In this document: piece by piece, positions 45,892 through 55,123 of the stretch
How the letters are laid out: each line of letters begins with the position of its first letter
Numbering within the stretch: the first letter of the stretch is position 1
From: Dolichospermum planctonicum
Lineage (GTDB): Bacteria > Cyanobacteriota > Cyanobacteriia > Cyanobacteriales > Nostocaceae
Length of the DNA: 62,221 nt
Direction: 5' to 3'
NCBI RefSeq assembly: GCF_005402965.1
Contig: NZ_BJCF01000025.1
Coordinates: forward strand, 1 to 62,221
The notes under the pieces: generated by a model
Told to the model about the DNA's origin: nothing
What the model saw: the letters and a program-made list of their open reading frames with translations, nothing else
Database searches by the model: none
Translations under genes and position numbers: made by a program

Positions 45892-48474
45892 TTATGGGAG
45901 ATTGCTATAAATAAATAATTCAGCTTCATTAATTGTAGCAATATCTGCTAAAATGTCTAACCAGGTGGGAATAGCTAGTTCCCCTTGTGAATCTCTAGCT
46001 GCAATATATCTTAGTAGTGCTTCTTGTTTGGAAAGGTTTTGCAAACTGGGAATTATTTGGTCTAAAATTCCATTGATTTCTATATTTACGTGCTGATTAC
46101 TTTCACTGACATACTGTACTAAGTGGAGATTAGCACTAGCGGTAATTTCATCTCTTAGTCGCAAGACAAAAAGTTGATGATTAGCACTTCTGGATGAGGT
46201 TTGATTTTTCTCAGGAGACCAATCAAATATTTGTCCTACACTGTGTTTTTCATCTTGTCTGGCTAGGGGAAAAATACTGGCTGGGTTGATAGTTTGATCA
46301 TGGTTATTGATTTCAGCAATAATGGCTTCTTTCCATTGACGAGGATCACATCCTAATAACAGTTTATAAAATAAATCAGCTTCTTCAGATCCAAATTTTT
46401 CTTCAATTTCTTGTTCCATTTCTGGCTGAAGAATGGTTTGTAGTTTTTCCCGTTCTAAGGTGATTTTATGCGCTAATGAGTTTAATAAGTCTATCACAGC
46501 TTGACGAATGCGATCGCCCGCAAAGTTTTCCAGTTCTTTAATTGTTTTCTCAAAGGCTGGATAAAAGTCATCACTCTTAGTTGGGAGGGAGGTATTCACC
46601 CGATTTCCTCGATCAAATAATTTTCCGGCTGCACCTTTAAATTCCGCTAGGGTAATTGTACCATTTTGGATTTTATTAAATAATAATGTCCACTGATTCC
46701 AATTCAAAATTCTTAAAGTTAGTTCATCTTTAATCACATCACTAACTACAATTCCCCTTCTATCTTTGAGTTGTTCTTTCCCTAAATCTTTTTGAAAGTT
46801 TCTGTAGGTTTTATCTAAACTTTCTATGGCTGATCTTAATTCTATTAAAGCCGGAGTATCGTTTGTAGGTATACCTTGTTCGTGAATTTCGGCAAGAATT
46901 TCTTGAAGATATTCTTGTTGTTGACGAATCGTATCAGCAGCCCGACGGGTATCTTCATATAATTGCTTTAATCCGTGATTAGCAACATGACTTTGAATCA
47001 ATTCTCTTAATTTACTAATACCACCATCTTGAGCGAAATAACCTAATTGTCTTCCTAACTGATTACGACTATCTCCGGCAAGTAAACCCGCGCTTAAATT
47101 ACCCCATTTTTCTTGTAATTTCCTCGATTTTTCCAAATAATCTGGATAATCTAAATTCGCTAGAAATTCCGCAGAACCAGCTTTAACTTGACTAGAACGT
47201 TTGGCTAATTCAGCTAACCCTAATAATGGCGATAATAAAACAATTCGGTCTTTTTGAGAAGTAAATGCTTCCGCGCCATCAATAATAGTTTTTAGAACTT
47301 TCAATTTTTGGAAAACTGTACTTATTTGTAATGGTTGATCATCAGATTGATTAGCAATTAATAAATCCAGTTCCCTTTCTCCTCCCTCACCTTCTAAAGG
47401 TAATTGATCAAAACGTCCCACTCCTACTATAATTAAATCCTTGAGGTCTTGTCCAGGGCGTTGTTGCTGCATCATGGTAAAGATTTTATTGGCGCGATCG
47501 CTCCCTGGTGATTTACCATTAAGTAAGACTAAAATTGTCTGTACCTGCGCCAATTCTCGCAATGATAAAAATGTATCCCTAGTTCCAGAATTAGCCGCAC
47601 CCAAACCGGGAAAATCTAACAGCACAAATTCTTCCGCACCTGTGAGATCCCAAATTTCCCGTGATATTTTCACTTGAATATCAACACGACGAATTAAGAG
47701 AAAACTATTCCGTAGTAATTGAATAGTTAATTTTTGCGGCGCACTAGATAAGCGAATATGCGCTGGTGGTAAATCCTCAAATTTAAGAGATTGAATCGCT
47801 AGGGGCATTTCTGCCAGTTGTAAACCTTCACGGGCTGTAATACCATCAATTTGGTAAAAGCGACCGGATAAAGCCTCACCATAAGCCTGATAAGCCCGCA
47901 AAAATAGCACTAACTCCCGCAGCAAATAACGCAACTCTAAATTATTGGAACTTTTCCAAACTTCCTCACACCAAATACTAATATCTTTACCAGTCTTAAT
48001 TTTATCTACCTGCAAAGGTGTAACACCAGCGGATATAGCGCGACGGTTTGCTTCTTTCAGCATGAAGTGTAAACACTCATTTACCCCTTCATGGGATAAA
48101 TATTCTACAGTGTAATTATCTACTTGAGTAGTTGCAAAACCATCCTGGGCTTGAATATGAATAGCGGTGACATTACCAGTGGTGGGATTTTCACTCACAG
48201 GTAAAGCGTCTGCATAACCAATGAGACTCCCTAGCAGCAAACTTTTACCACTACTAAATTCCCCCATGACACCGATTTTCACCGGTGAGGTTGCCAGTTC
48301 TACCGTTTTCACAGCGGCTTCTCGCAGCCGCAGCAGACAATCATCAAGGCTAATGGGAACCCAATCTTCATCTTGGGAAGGATGTTGGGGTACGGAGTCA
48401 ATTTTGCGGAGGATAAATTCACCGTACTCTTTTATTCGCGCCAGCTTATCTGGTTCCATAGAGTGGTCTTTCAT
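45892..48474 (-). CDS. Dynamin-like large GTPase (SrfC-like)
   Basis: 860 residues. G1/P-loop GEFSSGKS (71-78), G2 PTTGNVT (97-103), G3 LLDFPGLG (285-292), and a G4-like position GRFDQL (353-358) where canonical proteins have N/TKxD. GEFSSGKS plus the long interval between G2 and G3 (about 180 residues of helices) is typical of bacterial dynamin-like proteins. The C-terminal 450 residues are helical stalk-like (RRAADTIRQQQEYLQEILAEIHEQ; ELENFAGDRIRQAVIDLLNSLAHKITLEREKLQ). No obvious membrane paddle. It is the first gene of the set with the Hsp70-like protein. It may remodel membranes or act as a regulatory switch; the function is not known. Confidence 0.88.
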   Translation of the reverse strand: MKDHSMEPDKLARIKEYGEFILRKIDSVPQHPSQDEDWVPISLDDCLLRLREAAVKTVELATSPVKIGVMGEFSSGKSLLLGSLIGYADALPVSENPTTGNVTAIHIQAQDGFATTQVDNYTVEYLSHEGVNECLHFMLKEANRRAISAGVTPLQVDKIKTGKDISIWCEEVWKSSNNLELRYLLRELVLFLRAYQAYGEALSGRFYQIDGITAREGLQLAEMPLAIQSLKFEDLPPAHIRLSSAPQKLTIQLLRNSFLLIRRVDIQVKISREIWDLTGAEEFVLLDFPGLGAANSGTRDTFLSLRELAQVQTILVLLNGKSPGSDRANKIFTMMQQQRPGQDLKDLIIVGVGRFDQLPLEGEGGERELDLLIANQSDDQPLQISTVFQKLKVLKTIIDGAEAFTSQKDRIVLLSPLLGLAELAKRSSQVKAGSAEFLANLDYPDYLEKSRKLQEKWGNLSAGLLAGDSRNQLGRQLGYFAQDGGISKLRELIQSHVANHGLKQLYEDTRRAADTIRQQQEYLQEILAEIHEQGIPTNDTPALIELRSAIESLDKTYRNFQKDLGKEQLKDRRGIVVSDVIKDELTLRILNWNQWTLLFNKIQNGTITLAEFKGAAGKLFDRGNRVNTSLPTKSDDFYPAFEKTIKELENFAGDRIRQAVIDLLNSLAHKITLEREKLQTILQPEMEQEIEEKFGSEEADLFYKLLLGCDPRQWKEAIIAEINNHDQTINPASIFPLARQDEKHSVGQIFDWSPEKNQTSSRSANHQLFVLRLRDEITASANLHLVQYVSESNQHVNIEINGILDQIIPSLQNLSKQEALLRYIAARDSQGELAIPTWLDILADIATINEAELFIYSNLP

Positions 48475-49141
48475 TCGAGTTCATTTGCACAACAGGGTTA
48501 TAACACAAAACCTAAAAATTACCACTACTAGTGTAACGAAAAGCAGGCGGATAATTGGCATACAGTAATATCTAAATGTGATAATTTTTACTAATTATTT
48601 TAATTATTTTTACTAATTATTAATGATAAAAATCTTGTGGGGTGGGCATCTTGCCCGCCCTAATGCCCTAATATAAGGCTTGCTGATAGCGTAGCGTGGC
48701 GTTAGCCATATAAACCTAAAACCATTTATTAACAAAGGGTTTCGCGGATTTTTACCACAAAAAAGTGCCAGGTTTTGGCTAATGGTGTCTCAAAATGAAT
48801 TGCATTTTTCTTTGTCGGATTTGGAAAATTGAGGATATCCAGACAGTTAAAACTGTTCCCAGTTAAGAGTTAAGAGTTCCCTGCCCTCACAGACAACTTT
48901 TTCAGCAAGCCCTATATATTTTTAGACTATTTGTGGTATGTTTGTGATGTTTTTTCTGGAGTGATTGGCCAATGAGCGAATCAAGATTCAGAACAAAAAC
49001 AAGATTCTTAGGTCATTTATCTGCAAAATGCTATATAATTGCCTATAAATAACAAATGTCAGGGTAATTCATGAATTACATCTACTTGTGAATCAAGGAA
49101 TTTTAATATAGTTAATTTTCTTACCATATTCTCAAATTAAA
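48475..49141. other. Divergent intergenic region, repeat fragments
   Basis: 667 bp between the GTPase operon and the GHL10-type gene. It holds a truncated dispersed element (48618-48660), a GCGTAGCGTGGCGTTAGCC fragment typical of decayed cyanobacterial repeats, and a CCAGTTAAGAGTTAAGAG block related to 23250-23285. No gene seen. Confidence 0.6.
48618..48660 (+). repeat. Dispersed inverted-repeat element, central fragment
   Basis: Only ATTAATGATAAAAATCTTGTGG and the hairpin (GTGGGCATCTTGCCCGC) remain; both terminal repeats are missing. It is upstream of the GTPase operon. Confidence 0.65.
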
Positions 49142-50368
49142 ATGAAAGTCAATTACCACAATTTTTTCCTCTATTTCCAACAGAAATTACTTAAACCGTT
49201 ATTTCGGTCTTGGTTTTTAATTTCCTTAATCACAGTTTTTTGGGTAAACACTTTGACACCTGTTAACGCCCAAGTACCACGTCAAGAAATTCGTGGTGTG
49301 TGGATCACAAATAATGATTTAAATATTCTCAAAGATCGGGCTAAAGTTCAAGAAGCTGTAAGCCAACTCAGAGAACTCAATTTTAATACTGTCTATCCCG
49401 TGGTTTGGAATGCTGGATATGTGATGTATCCTAGTAAAGTAGCCAAGGATTTAGAAATTCAACCTTTTGTATTTAAAGGACTAGATGGACATGATATTCT
49501 CGCGGATTTAATTGATAAATCTCATCGTCAAAAATTACTGGTAATTCCTTGGTTTGAATTTGGATTTATGACTCCTGATACTTCTGAATTGGCATTAAAT
49601 AAACCAGGATGGTTAACACAAAAACAAGATGGTGGTACAACATCTGTGAGTGCTGCTGGTGAAGTTTCATGGTTAAATCCATTTCACCCAGAAGTACAAC
49701 AGTTTATTATTGATTTGCTGGTAGAACTTACTAATAAATATGATATTGATGGTATTCAATTTGATGATCATACCAGTTTACCCCATGAATTTGGCTATGA
49801 TAAATATACAGTTGACTTGTATACTAAAGAAACTCAGAAAAGTCCACCCAAAGATTATAAAGATCCAGAATGGGTAAATTGGCGAGCAAATAAGATTACA
49901 GAATTTATGGTGAGACTGAACAATACAGTTAAGCAGATAAAACCAAAAATGATTTTTTCTATCTCTCCCAATTACTATGATTATGCCTACAAATTTCAAC
50001 TGCAAGATTGGTTGAATTGGGCAAGATTAAACATAGTAGATGAGTTGGTCATGCAAGTTTATCGGGAGAATTTAGATAGTTTTACCTCCAAGCTTTCCCG
50101 TCCAGAAATAGAAGAAGTTAAACAAATAATTCCTACTGGAATCGGAATTATGGCAGGTTTAAGAACTAAGCCAGTCTCAATTCAACAGATTCAATCTCAA
50201 GTCCGCGCTGTCCAACAACGTGATCTGGGAGTAGCTTTTTTCTATTATGAAAGTCTTTGGAATATTGCACCAGAATCATTAGGAGAACGCTTGGCTGGAT
50301 TTAAAAATTTATTTCCATATCCTGCATTGCGTATGGCTACACCAGACCAGCTATCAGAACTAGAGTGA
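49142..50368 (+). CDS. Exported GHL10-type glycoside hydrolase-like protein
   Basis: 408 residues. A signal or anchor segment about 19-40 ends near VNAQ. The catalytic-type domain is a TIM barrel of the family-10-like group (formerly DUF187): EIRGVWITNNDLNIL, LNFNTVYPVVWNAGYVMYPSK, LVIPWFEFGFM, GIQFDDHTSLP and ISPNYYDYAY. IQFDD supplies the acidic residues near strand 4-5. The substrate is probably a cell-surface polysaccharide or peptidoglycan, not known. Divergent from the GTPase operon and convergent with the vWA operon. Confidence 0.9.
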   Translation: MKVNYHNFFLYFQQKLLKPLFRSWFLISLITVFWVNTLTPVNAQVPRQEIRGVWITNNDLNILKDRAKVQEAVSQLRELNFNTVYPVVWNAGYVMYPSKVAKDLEIQPFVFKGLDGHDILADLIDKSHRQKLLVIPWFEFGFMTPDTSELALNKPGWLTQKQDGGTTSVSAAGEVSWLNPFHPEVQQFIIDLLVELTNKYDIDGIQFDDHTSLPHEFGYDKYTVDLYTKETQKSPPKDYKDPEWVNWRANKITEFMVRLNNTVKQIKPKMIFSISPNYYDYAYKFQLQDWLNWARLNIVDELVMQVYRENLDSFTSKLSRPEIEEVKQIIPTGIGIMAGLRTKPVSIQQIQSQVRAVQQRDLGVAFFYYESLWNIAPESLGERLAGFKNLFPYPALRMATPDQLSELE

Positions 50369-50396
50369 TTAAGTCGGTTTTATTGGGCTTACTTAC

Positions 50397-50927
50397 TCAG
50401 GAATTAGTTTGTAAATAATCAATTGCTGCTGCTAATTTAGTAGGATAACCTTGAGCAAATCTCTCAAACCATAATCCTTCTGATGATAAAGGATCTAATT
50501 TAGCTAACCATTCTTGGGCGGGTTTTTCTAAAGCTTCTCTTTGTTTGGCTTTAAGTTTTTCTTGACGAATTTTCTCCTGTATTAATTCTTCTTGTTTTCG
50601 CAGTGCTTCGGCTGCGTCTTTTTCCAGAAAATCAGCTTGTACGTCTGATAATAAGTTATCTATAAATCCATCTGACTTAGGAGGAGGTGAATTTAATTGA
50701 ATTTGCGGTAAGCTATTTCTAGAGTTAGATTGTGTATATTCGGTTTTAGCTGCCAAAAAATCAGCTTGTACGTCTGATAATAGTTTATCTATTAATACAT
50801 CTGATTTCGTAGTAGGTAAAACCACTTTCACAGGGTTTAAATTAGCCTGTGGCGGCGTGTTTTTGGGTTCTGTATGTTCAGTTTTGACTTCAGCTAATAG
50901 CTTATCAATGGAATCCATATTTGTCAT
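50397..50927 (-). CDS. Small repeat protein, possibly Slr1339-type salt-stress family
   Basis: 176 residues, soluble. The motif ID(K/N)LL(A/S)(E/D)V appears three times (about residues 7, 46 and 87), twice extended to VQADFL and separated by Pro/Asn-rich linkers. Then comes a charged helix (EALRKQEELIQEKIRQEKLKAK) and a conserved-looking C-terminal block (EWLAKLDPLSSEGLWFERFAQGYPTKLAAAIDYL). The last block resembles a family I remember as salt stress protein Slr1339; confidence in that name is moderate. It is the last gene of an operon with two vWA proteins, starting 18 bp after the second. Confidence 0.8.
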   Translation of the reverse strand: MTNMDSIDKLLAEVKTEHTEPKNTPPQANLNPVKVVLPTTKSDVLIDKLLSDVQADFLAAKTEYTQSNSRNSLPQIQLNSPPPKSDGFIDNLLSDVQADFLEKDAAEALRKQEELIQEKIRQEKLKAKQREALEKPAQEWLAKLDPLSSEGLWFERFAQGYPTKLAAAIDYLQTNS

Positions 50928-50944
50928 TCCTGGAGAATCTATTG

Positions 50945-51550
50945 TTAATCAGTGATAGCATTTAGTAAAACTTCTGATAAACTCATATCTTCCATATCAT
51001 CCATGGTGACAGTGTCGCAAATATCAAATTTAGCACCTGCACTTTGCAGTTCATCATCCAAAATTTTCAAAAAGCGAGTAGCTTGAGGATCATTACCGAC
51101 TTGAATAAAGGAAATAGCCAATTCTTCATCTTTATCCAAACAACGAGAAGCTTCAATAATTACCTTCATTACAGCTTTACGATCATCTGGTTCACCGTCA
51201 GTAACTACTAAAATTGTTTCTCCATTGAGTTTAGTTTGACCTGCTGCTTTGCGTTGCAAATAATCATCAGTAGCGTGTTTGAGAACCCCAGCTAAATCTG
51301 TTGTTCCTGAAGGATCATTTTCTTTGAAAATTTGTGAAACTTTGGCAGATGTCACATTCTCATAACGTTTAAATTTCCCAGAAAATAAGTAAATGGTAAT
51401 ACCATCTGGATCTAGTTGTTCACATTTACTTGCTAATGCTAAAGTTGATTCTTGTGCTGCGACCCATCTACTTCTTCCACCTTTTTGATCTGGGGTAGCC
51501 ATGCTACCGCTTTTATCAATAATCAAGGTATAATCACGGTTTTCTAGCAT
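50945..51550 (-). CDS. TerY-like vWA domain protein, second copy
   Basis: 201 residues: a single von Willebrand A domain with an intact MIDAS, DKSGS (Asp12, Ser14, Ser16), the Thr in PSGTTDLAG and the Asp in VVTDGEPDD. No extra domain and no signal, so cytoplasmic. It probably forms metal-dependent protein contacts. About 70 percent identical to the upstream copy. TerY-like proteins occur in tellurite/stress (Ter) and MoxR-type gene sets; here the partner is the small protein downstream (18 bp). Confidence 0.92.
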   Translation of the reverse strand: MLENRDYTLIIDKSGSMATPDQKGGRSRWVAAQESTLALASKCEQLDPDGITIYLFSGKFKRYENVTSAKVSQIFKENDPSGTTDLAGVLKHATDDYLQRKAAGQTKLNGETILVVTDGEPDDRKAVMKVIIEASRCLDKDEELAISFIQVGNDPQATRFLKILDDELQSAGAKFDICDTVTMDDMEDMSLSEVLLNAITD

Positions 51551-51592
51551 GACTAAACTCTCCAGATATTAGATATTAGTAATTTTTGTTAA

Positions 51593-52198
51593 TTAATCTG
51601 TGATGGCATTCATTAAAACATCAGTTAAACTCATGTCTTCTAAATCATCCAAGGTTATTGTATCACAAATATCAAATTTAGCTCCCACACCTTGTAATTG
51701 ATCATCTAAGGCTTTGAGAAATTTGGTGGCTTGAGCATCTGAGCCGACTTGAATCATGGAAATTCCTAATTCTTCATCTTTTTCCATTTGTCGGGTAGCT
51801 TGTATAATAACCTCAAATACAGCTTTGCGATCATCTGGTTCACCGTCAGTAATCACTAAAATTGTTTCTCCATTGGGTTTAGTGTTACCTGCTGCTTTGC
51901 GTTGAAAGTAATTATTCAGGGCATCTTGCAATACACCAGCTAAGTTAGTTGTACCGGCTGGATCATTTTCCTGAAATATCTGGGAGACTTTAGCTGTTGT
52001 CACATCATCATAACGTTTAAATTTGCCGGAAAAAACGTAAACTGTAATCCCATCAGGATCAAACTGTTCACACTTTCTAGCTAAAGCAATGGTAGATTCT
52101 TGGGCTATTTCCCATCTAGTTCTACCGCCCACTTGGTCTGGTGTGGACATACTACCACTTTTGTCAATAATCAAGGTATAATCACGATCGCTCATCAT
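51593..52198 (-). CDS. TerY-like vWA domain protein, first copy
   Basis: Same length and fold as the next gene, with MIDAS residues in DKSGSM, AGTTNLAG and VITDGEPDD. Differences cluster in surface helices (ARKCEQFDPDG; QATRQMEKDEEL), suggesting the two copies form a heteromer or bind different partners. AAGGA lies upstream of the paired ATG-ATG (52198 or 52195). It is the first gene of the three-gene operon; the pair arose by tandem duplication with a 42-bp spacer. Confidence 0.92.
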   Translation of the reverse strand: MMSDRDYTLIIDKSGSMSTPDQVGGRTRWEIAQESTIALARKCEQFDPDGITVYVFSGKFKRYDDVTTAKVSQIFQENDPAGTTNLAGVLQDALNNYFQRKAAGNTKPNGETILVITDGEPDDRKAVFEVIIQATRQMEKDEELGISMIQVGSDAQATKFLKALDDQLQGVGAKFDICDTITLDDLEDMSLTDVLMNAITD

Positions 52199-52267
52199 AA
52201 TCTTCCTTTTGTTATTTTCTGATCTTTAGTTTAACAGATACTTCAAGCCCGGACAGTTTCATCTTAA

Positions 52268-54823
52268 TTACGAATCAGCAGCTTTTGACTTAGGATAAGC
52301 AATGCGTTTATGATGAAATTGTTGCCAAACATCCACAAATATTTGGGCAATTTTTGGCATTTCTTCCCTAGTTAATCCCGAAGCGATTAATTGTTCATCT
52401 TGCCATTTTGCCCGTAAAATATTATTTAGCATATTGAGTGCTTTATCTGGAGTGGCATTTTTCAGACTACGTAATGCAGCTTCACAAGAATCTGCTAACA
52501 TGACGATGCCTGTTTCCCGTGATTGGGGTATGGGTCCATCGTAACAAAAATCGGCTTTATTGACTACAATCTGGGGATTTTCCTGGGCTATTTGTTGGGC
52601 TTGGTGATAAAAATAAGCAATGGCCATTGTTCCTTGATGTTCGGGAATAAAAGCCTGAATGGCGGTGGGTAAACTGTGTTTTTTGGCCATTACTAACCCT
52701 TCTGTGACGTGCTTTTTAATAATTTCCGCACTTTTCCAAGGATCTTTTATTTCTGTTTCATGTTTATTGGGACTACCAATTTGATTTTCAATAAATCCCA
52801 AGGGGTCGTGCATTTTCCCAATATCATGGTACAATGTCCCGGCTCTCACCAATTCGACATTACAGCCCAATTGTTTAGCGGCAGCTTCCGCCAGGGTGGC
52901 CACTAATAAAGTATGCTGGAAAGTCCCTGGGGCTTCCGTAGCCAGACGCTTTAATAATGGACGGTTGGGGTTAGCCAATTCTGCCAAACGGATAGGGGTA
53001 ATGACATCAAAGAGCGTTTCCAAATAAGGACTTAAACCCAAAGCCACAATACTCCAAGCCCAACCAGATAAAGCAAATAAACCTGCTTCTTGGATGATAT
53101 ACCAACCTGAACCAAATACCCCACCTGTAAAGATTTTTAATAATAAATATATACCACCTTGGGTTAATGCCGTGACAACACCTAATAATGCTAGTTCTTC
53201 GCGCGATCGCAATCTATGAGCTACATAAGCACTTAACATTCCGCCCACAGCCCCCGCCAGCAGCACTAGAATATTTGTATCTACTGTAATTGGTAGTATT
53301 AACGCCAGTAACCCTGCTACCATTACACCTATAGTTGGTCCGTAGAAACTGCCTAGTAATAAACCAATGGCGCTCCAGGTGGTATAGGGTAAACCGAGAG
53401 CCAATACTCCGGGGACAGTGAGAGTAAGTAATAAAACTAATAAGCGATCGCGTTGTCGCAAATAGTTATGACTTTTTCTTTCTAACCAGACAAAAACCCA
53501 AATAGCTACGGTGACAACCGCTACTAAAACTGTTAAACCCAGCCAATTCACTTGATGACCAATCAAACGATAATGTGCTAATATCTCAAATTTTAATTGT
53601 GTAATTTTCTCTCCTTTCCTAACAATTATCTCGCCTTTTTTTACAGGAAACATTACAGATGGTATTTCTCTGGCTAGGATTTGAGCTTGTTTTTTAGTTT
53701 GCTCTATATCTTGTTTAAGATTTGGTTGCAGTACCGCCAATAATACTTTTTTTGCCAAGGATTCAGCCTCACTAGGCACAGATAATTGTACCTGTAAACT
53801 AACTGCATTATGTAAAATACTTTTGGGCAAGCCAGCGGCTATACCTTGGGTAATAATTCGTTCTGCACTTTTACGAATTCCCGTCTGTGTTTTTGCCCAA
53901 TCATTATCAGATAAGGCTAAAAGCACAGGTGCTGTATAAACTTGTTTTACTTCCTCACCAGTTTCTATTTGTGATGCTTTCTCAATTCCTTGATTATATC
54001 TTTTTCTAACTTGCGATATTTGGGTAATCAGGGCAGAAAAATTACTTTCTGTTGTCATAAATTGATAAGCTTCTAGTTCTGATAATGCTTGCAAGAAAGC
54101 AGCCTCGTCACTCACGCCATTGGACAATGATAATTGCGGCTTGGAGTTTTGTTTTTTTGTGTTTTGTTGTCTGTTACTATCCAAAATTCCTATTAACTTT
54201 TGCCATTCTAATTCAGGAAAAGACCTCAGATAACTTTGAACATAAGGCGATAAAATTGAACTATTTAAAAAAGGGAAAATACCAACTATTGACCGAATTT
54301 CATTACTTATGCCTAATATCTTTTCCAACCGTGCATGAATTTGCTGATTGATCTGATTATCAATCATTAAAACTGGCGCAGAATTATCTATAGCTGCTTT
54401 CCGTTGCAGTTCAGTTTCTTCTTTATCTTCAATATTATCCGTATAGGGAGCAATAAATGTTTGTAAGGCAATACTACCAACTTTCATTCTTGGTTGGTTA
54501 TAAAAATCACTTCCTATCACACTTGTGAGTAAGAATATTGCTAATACCAAAATTGTTGAGGAGCGTTTTTGATGTACCCACCTGAAAATAACTGTATCAA
54601 TGCCACTCTCTCTAGTAACTAATTTAGCAGTTAATCTTTGTGTCTGTCTGTGTTTTCCCTGTTTTCCTTGATGATTATTTGCTGATAAATACAGAAGTAT
54701 ATTCTTGAAAAAATGCTTATGCAGTTTCTGGTGGTACTTTCCCTTACGAAATAGCGCTTTATACTGTCCCTGCCATTGCCTTAATTGCTGTCTCAAAGAC
54801 TGCAAAAATCGCTGCGTTTTCAT
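52268..54823 (-). CDS. 7TM-HD family phosphohydrolase (PgpH-like)
   Basis: 851 residues from the ATG at 54823, which has GGAAGGAAAG just before it. The frame is open to 55093, but that extension is not protein-like and reaches a transposon remnant. Layout: N-terminal basic region, one membrane helix, a large extracytoplasmic domain with KVGSIALQTFIAPYT, seven membrane helices, then the HD domain with GTLYHDIGKMHDP and later HGTMAIAYFYHQA. PgpH-type enzymes degrade cyclic di-AMP, so this is the likely c-di-AMP phosphodiesterase. The active-site HD pair and distal His residues are present. Confidence 0.94.
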   Translation of the reverse strand: MKTQRFLQSLRQQLRQWQGQYKALFRKGKYHQKLHKHFFKNILLYLSANNHQGKQGKHRQTQRLTAKLVTRESGIDTVIFRWVHQKRSSTILVLAIFLLTSVIGSDFYNQPRMKVGSIALQTFIAPYTDNIEDKEETELQRKAAIDNSAPVLMIDNQINQQIHARLEKILGISNEIRSIVGIFPFLNSSILSPYVQSYLRSFPELEWQKLIGILDSNRQQNTKKQNSKPQLSLSNGVSDEAAFLQALSELEAYQFMTTESNFSALITQISQVRKRYNQGIEKASQIETGEEVKQVYTAPVLLALSDNDWAKTQTGIRKSAERIITQGIAAGLPKSILHNAVSLQVQLSVPSEAESLAKKVLLAVLQPNLKQDIEQTKKQAQILAREIPSVMFPVKKGEIIVRKGEKITQLKFEILAHYRLIGHQVNWLGLTVLVAVVTVAIWVFVWLERKSHNYLRQRDRLLVLLLTLTVPGVLALGLPYTTWSAIGLLLGSFYGPTIGVMVAGLLALILPITVDTNILVLLAGAVGGMLSAYVAHRLRSREELALLGVVTALTQGGIYLLLKIFTGGVFGSGWYIIQEAGLFALSGWAWSIVALGLSPYLETLFDVITPIRLAELANPNRPLLKRLATEAPGTFQHTLLVATLAEAAAKQLGCNVELVRAGTLYHDIGKMHDPLGFIENQIGSPNKHETEIKDPWKSAEIIKKHVTEGLVMAKKHSLPTAIQAFIPEHQGTMAIAYFYHQAQQIAQENPQIVVNKADFCYDGPIPQSRETGIVMLADSCEAALRSLKNATPDKALNMLNNILRAKWQDEQLIASGLTREEMPKIAQIFVDVWQQFHHKRIAYPKSKAADS

Positions 54824-55030
54824 CTTTCCTTCCGCAAAATACCCCAGATATATCCTCCTTTCCCAAGCTAGATCATCAGCTGTACTGCATTTAATTTGTA
54901 TAATTATAGCGGACAGGACTTGTACTGAGCTTGGCCGTTGTATGCCCCCACCACAATATCTAGCCATATTCTGATTATACAGTTTAGCTGCGTAACAGCT
55001 TAACTTAGGGAGGGATAGCAGTTTACATTT

Positions 55031-55097
55031 AACCGATACTTTTTTGCTAACTAATACTAACAAATACATAAGTTGAGATTGTCTCTCAACCAAGGCC
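55031..55097 (-). mobile_element. Solo IS607 right end (candidate omega-RNA segment)
   Basis: The reverse complement of this 67-bp stretch equals 29971-30037, the tnpB 3' end plus terminus, with about three differences, including the GTTGAGA/TCTCAAC stem. No other part of the element is present. It sits between the 7TM-HD gene and the ADP-ribosylglycohydrolase-like gene. Confidence 0.85.
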
Positions 55098-55123
55098 TGA
55101 ATGGGGTTAAATCATAATTTTGT

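Noticed and set aside
54824-55093. Ninety-residue N-terminal extension of the 7TM-HD protein
   Set aside because: Composition is not protein-like, it enters the IS607 remnant, and the ATG at 54823 has a strong ribosome site.
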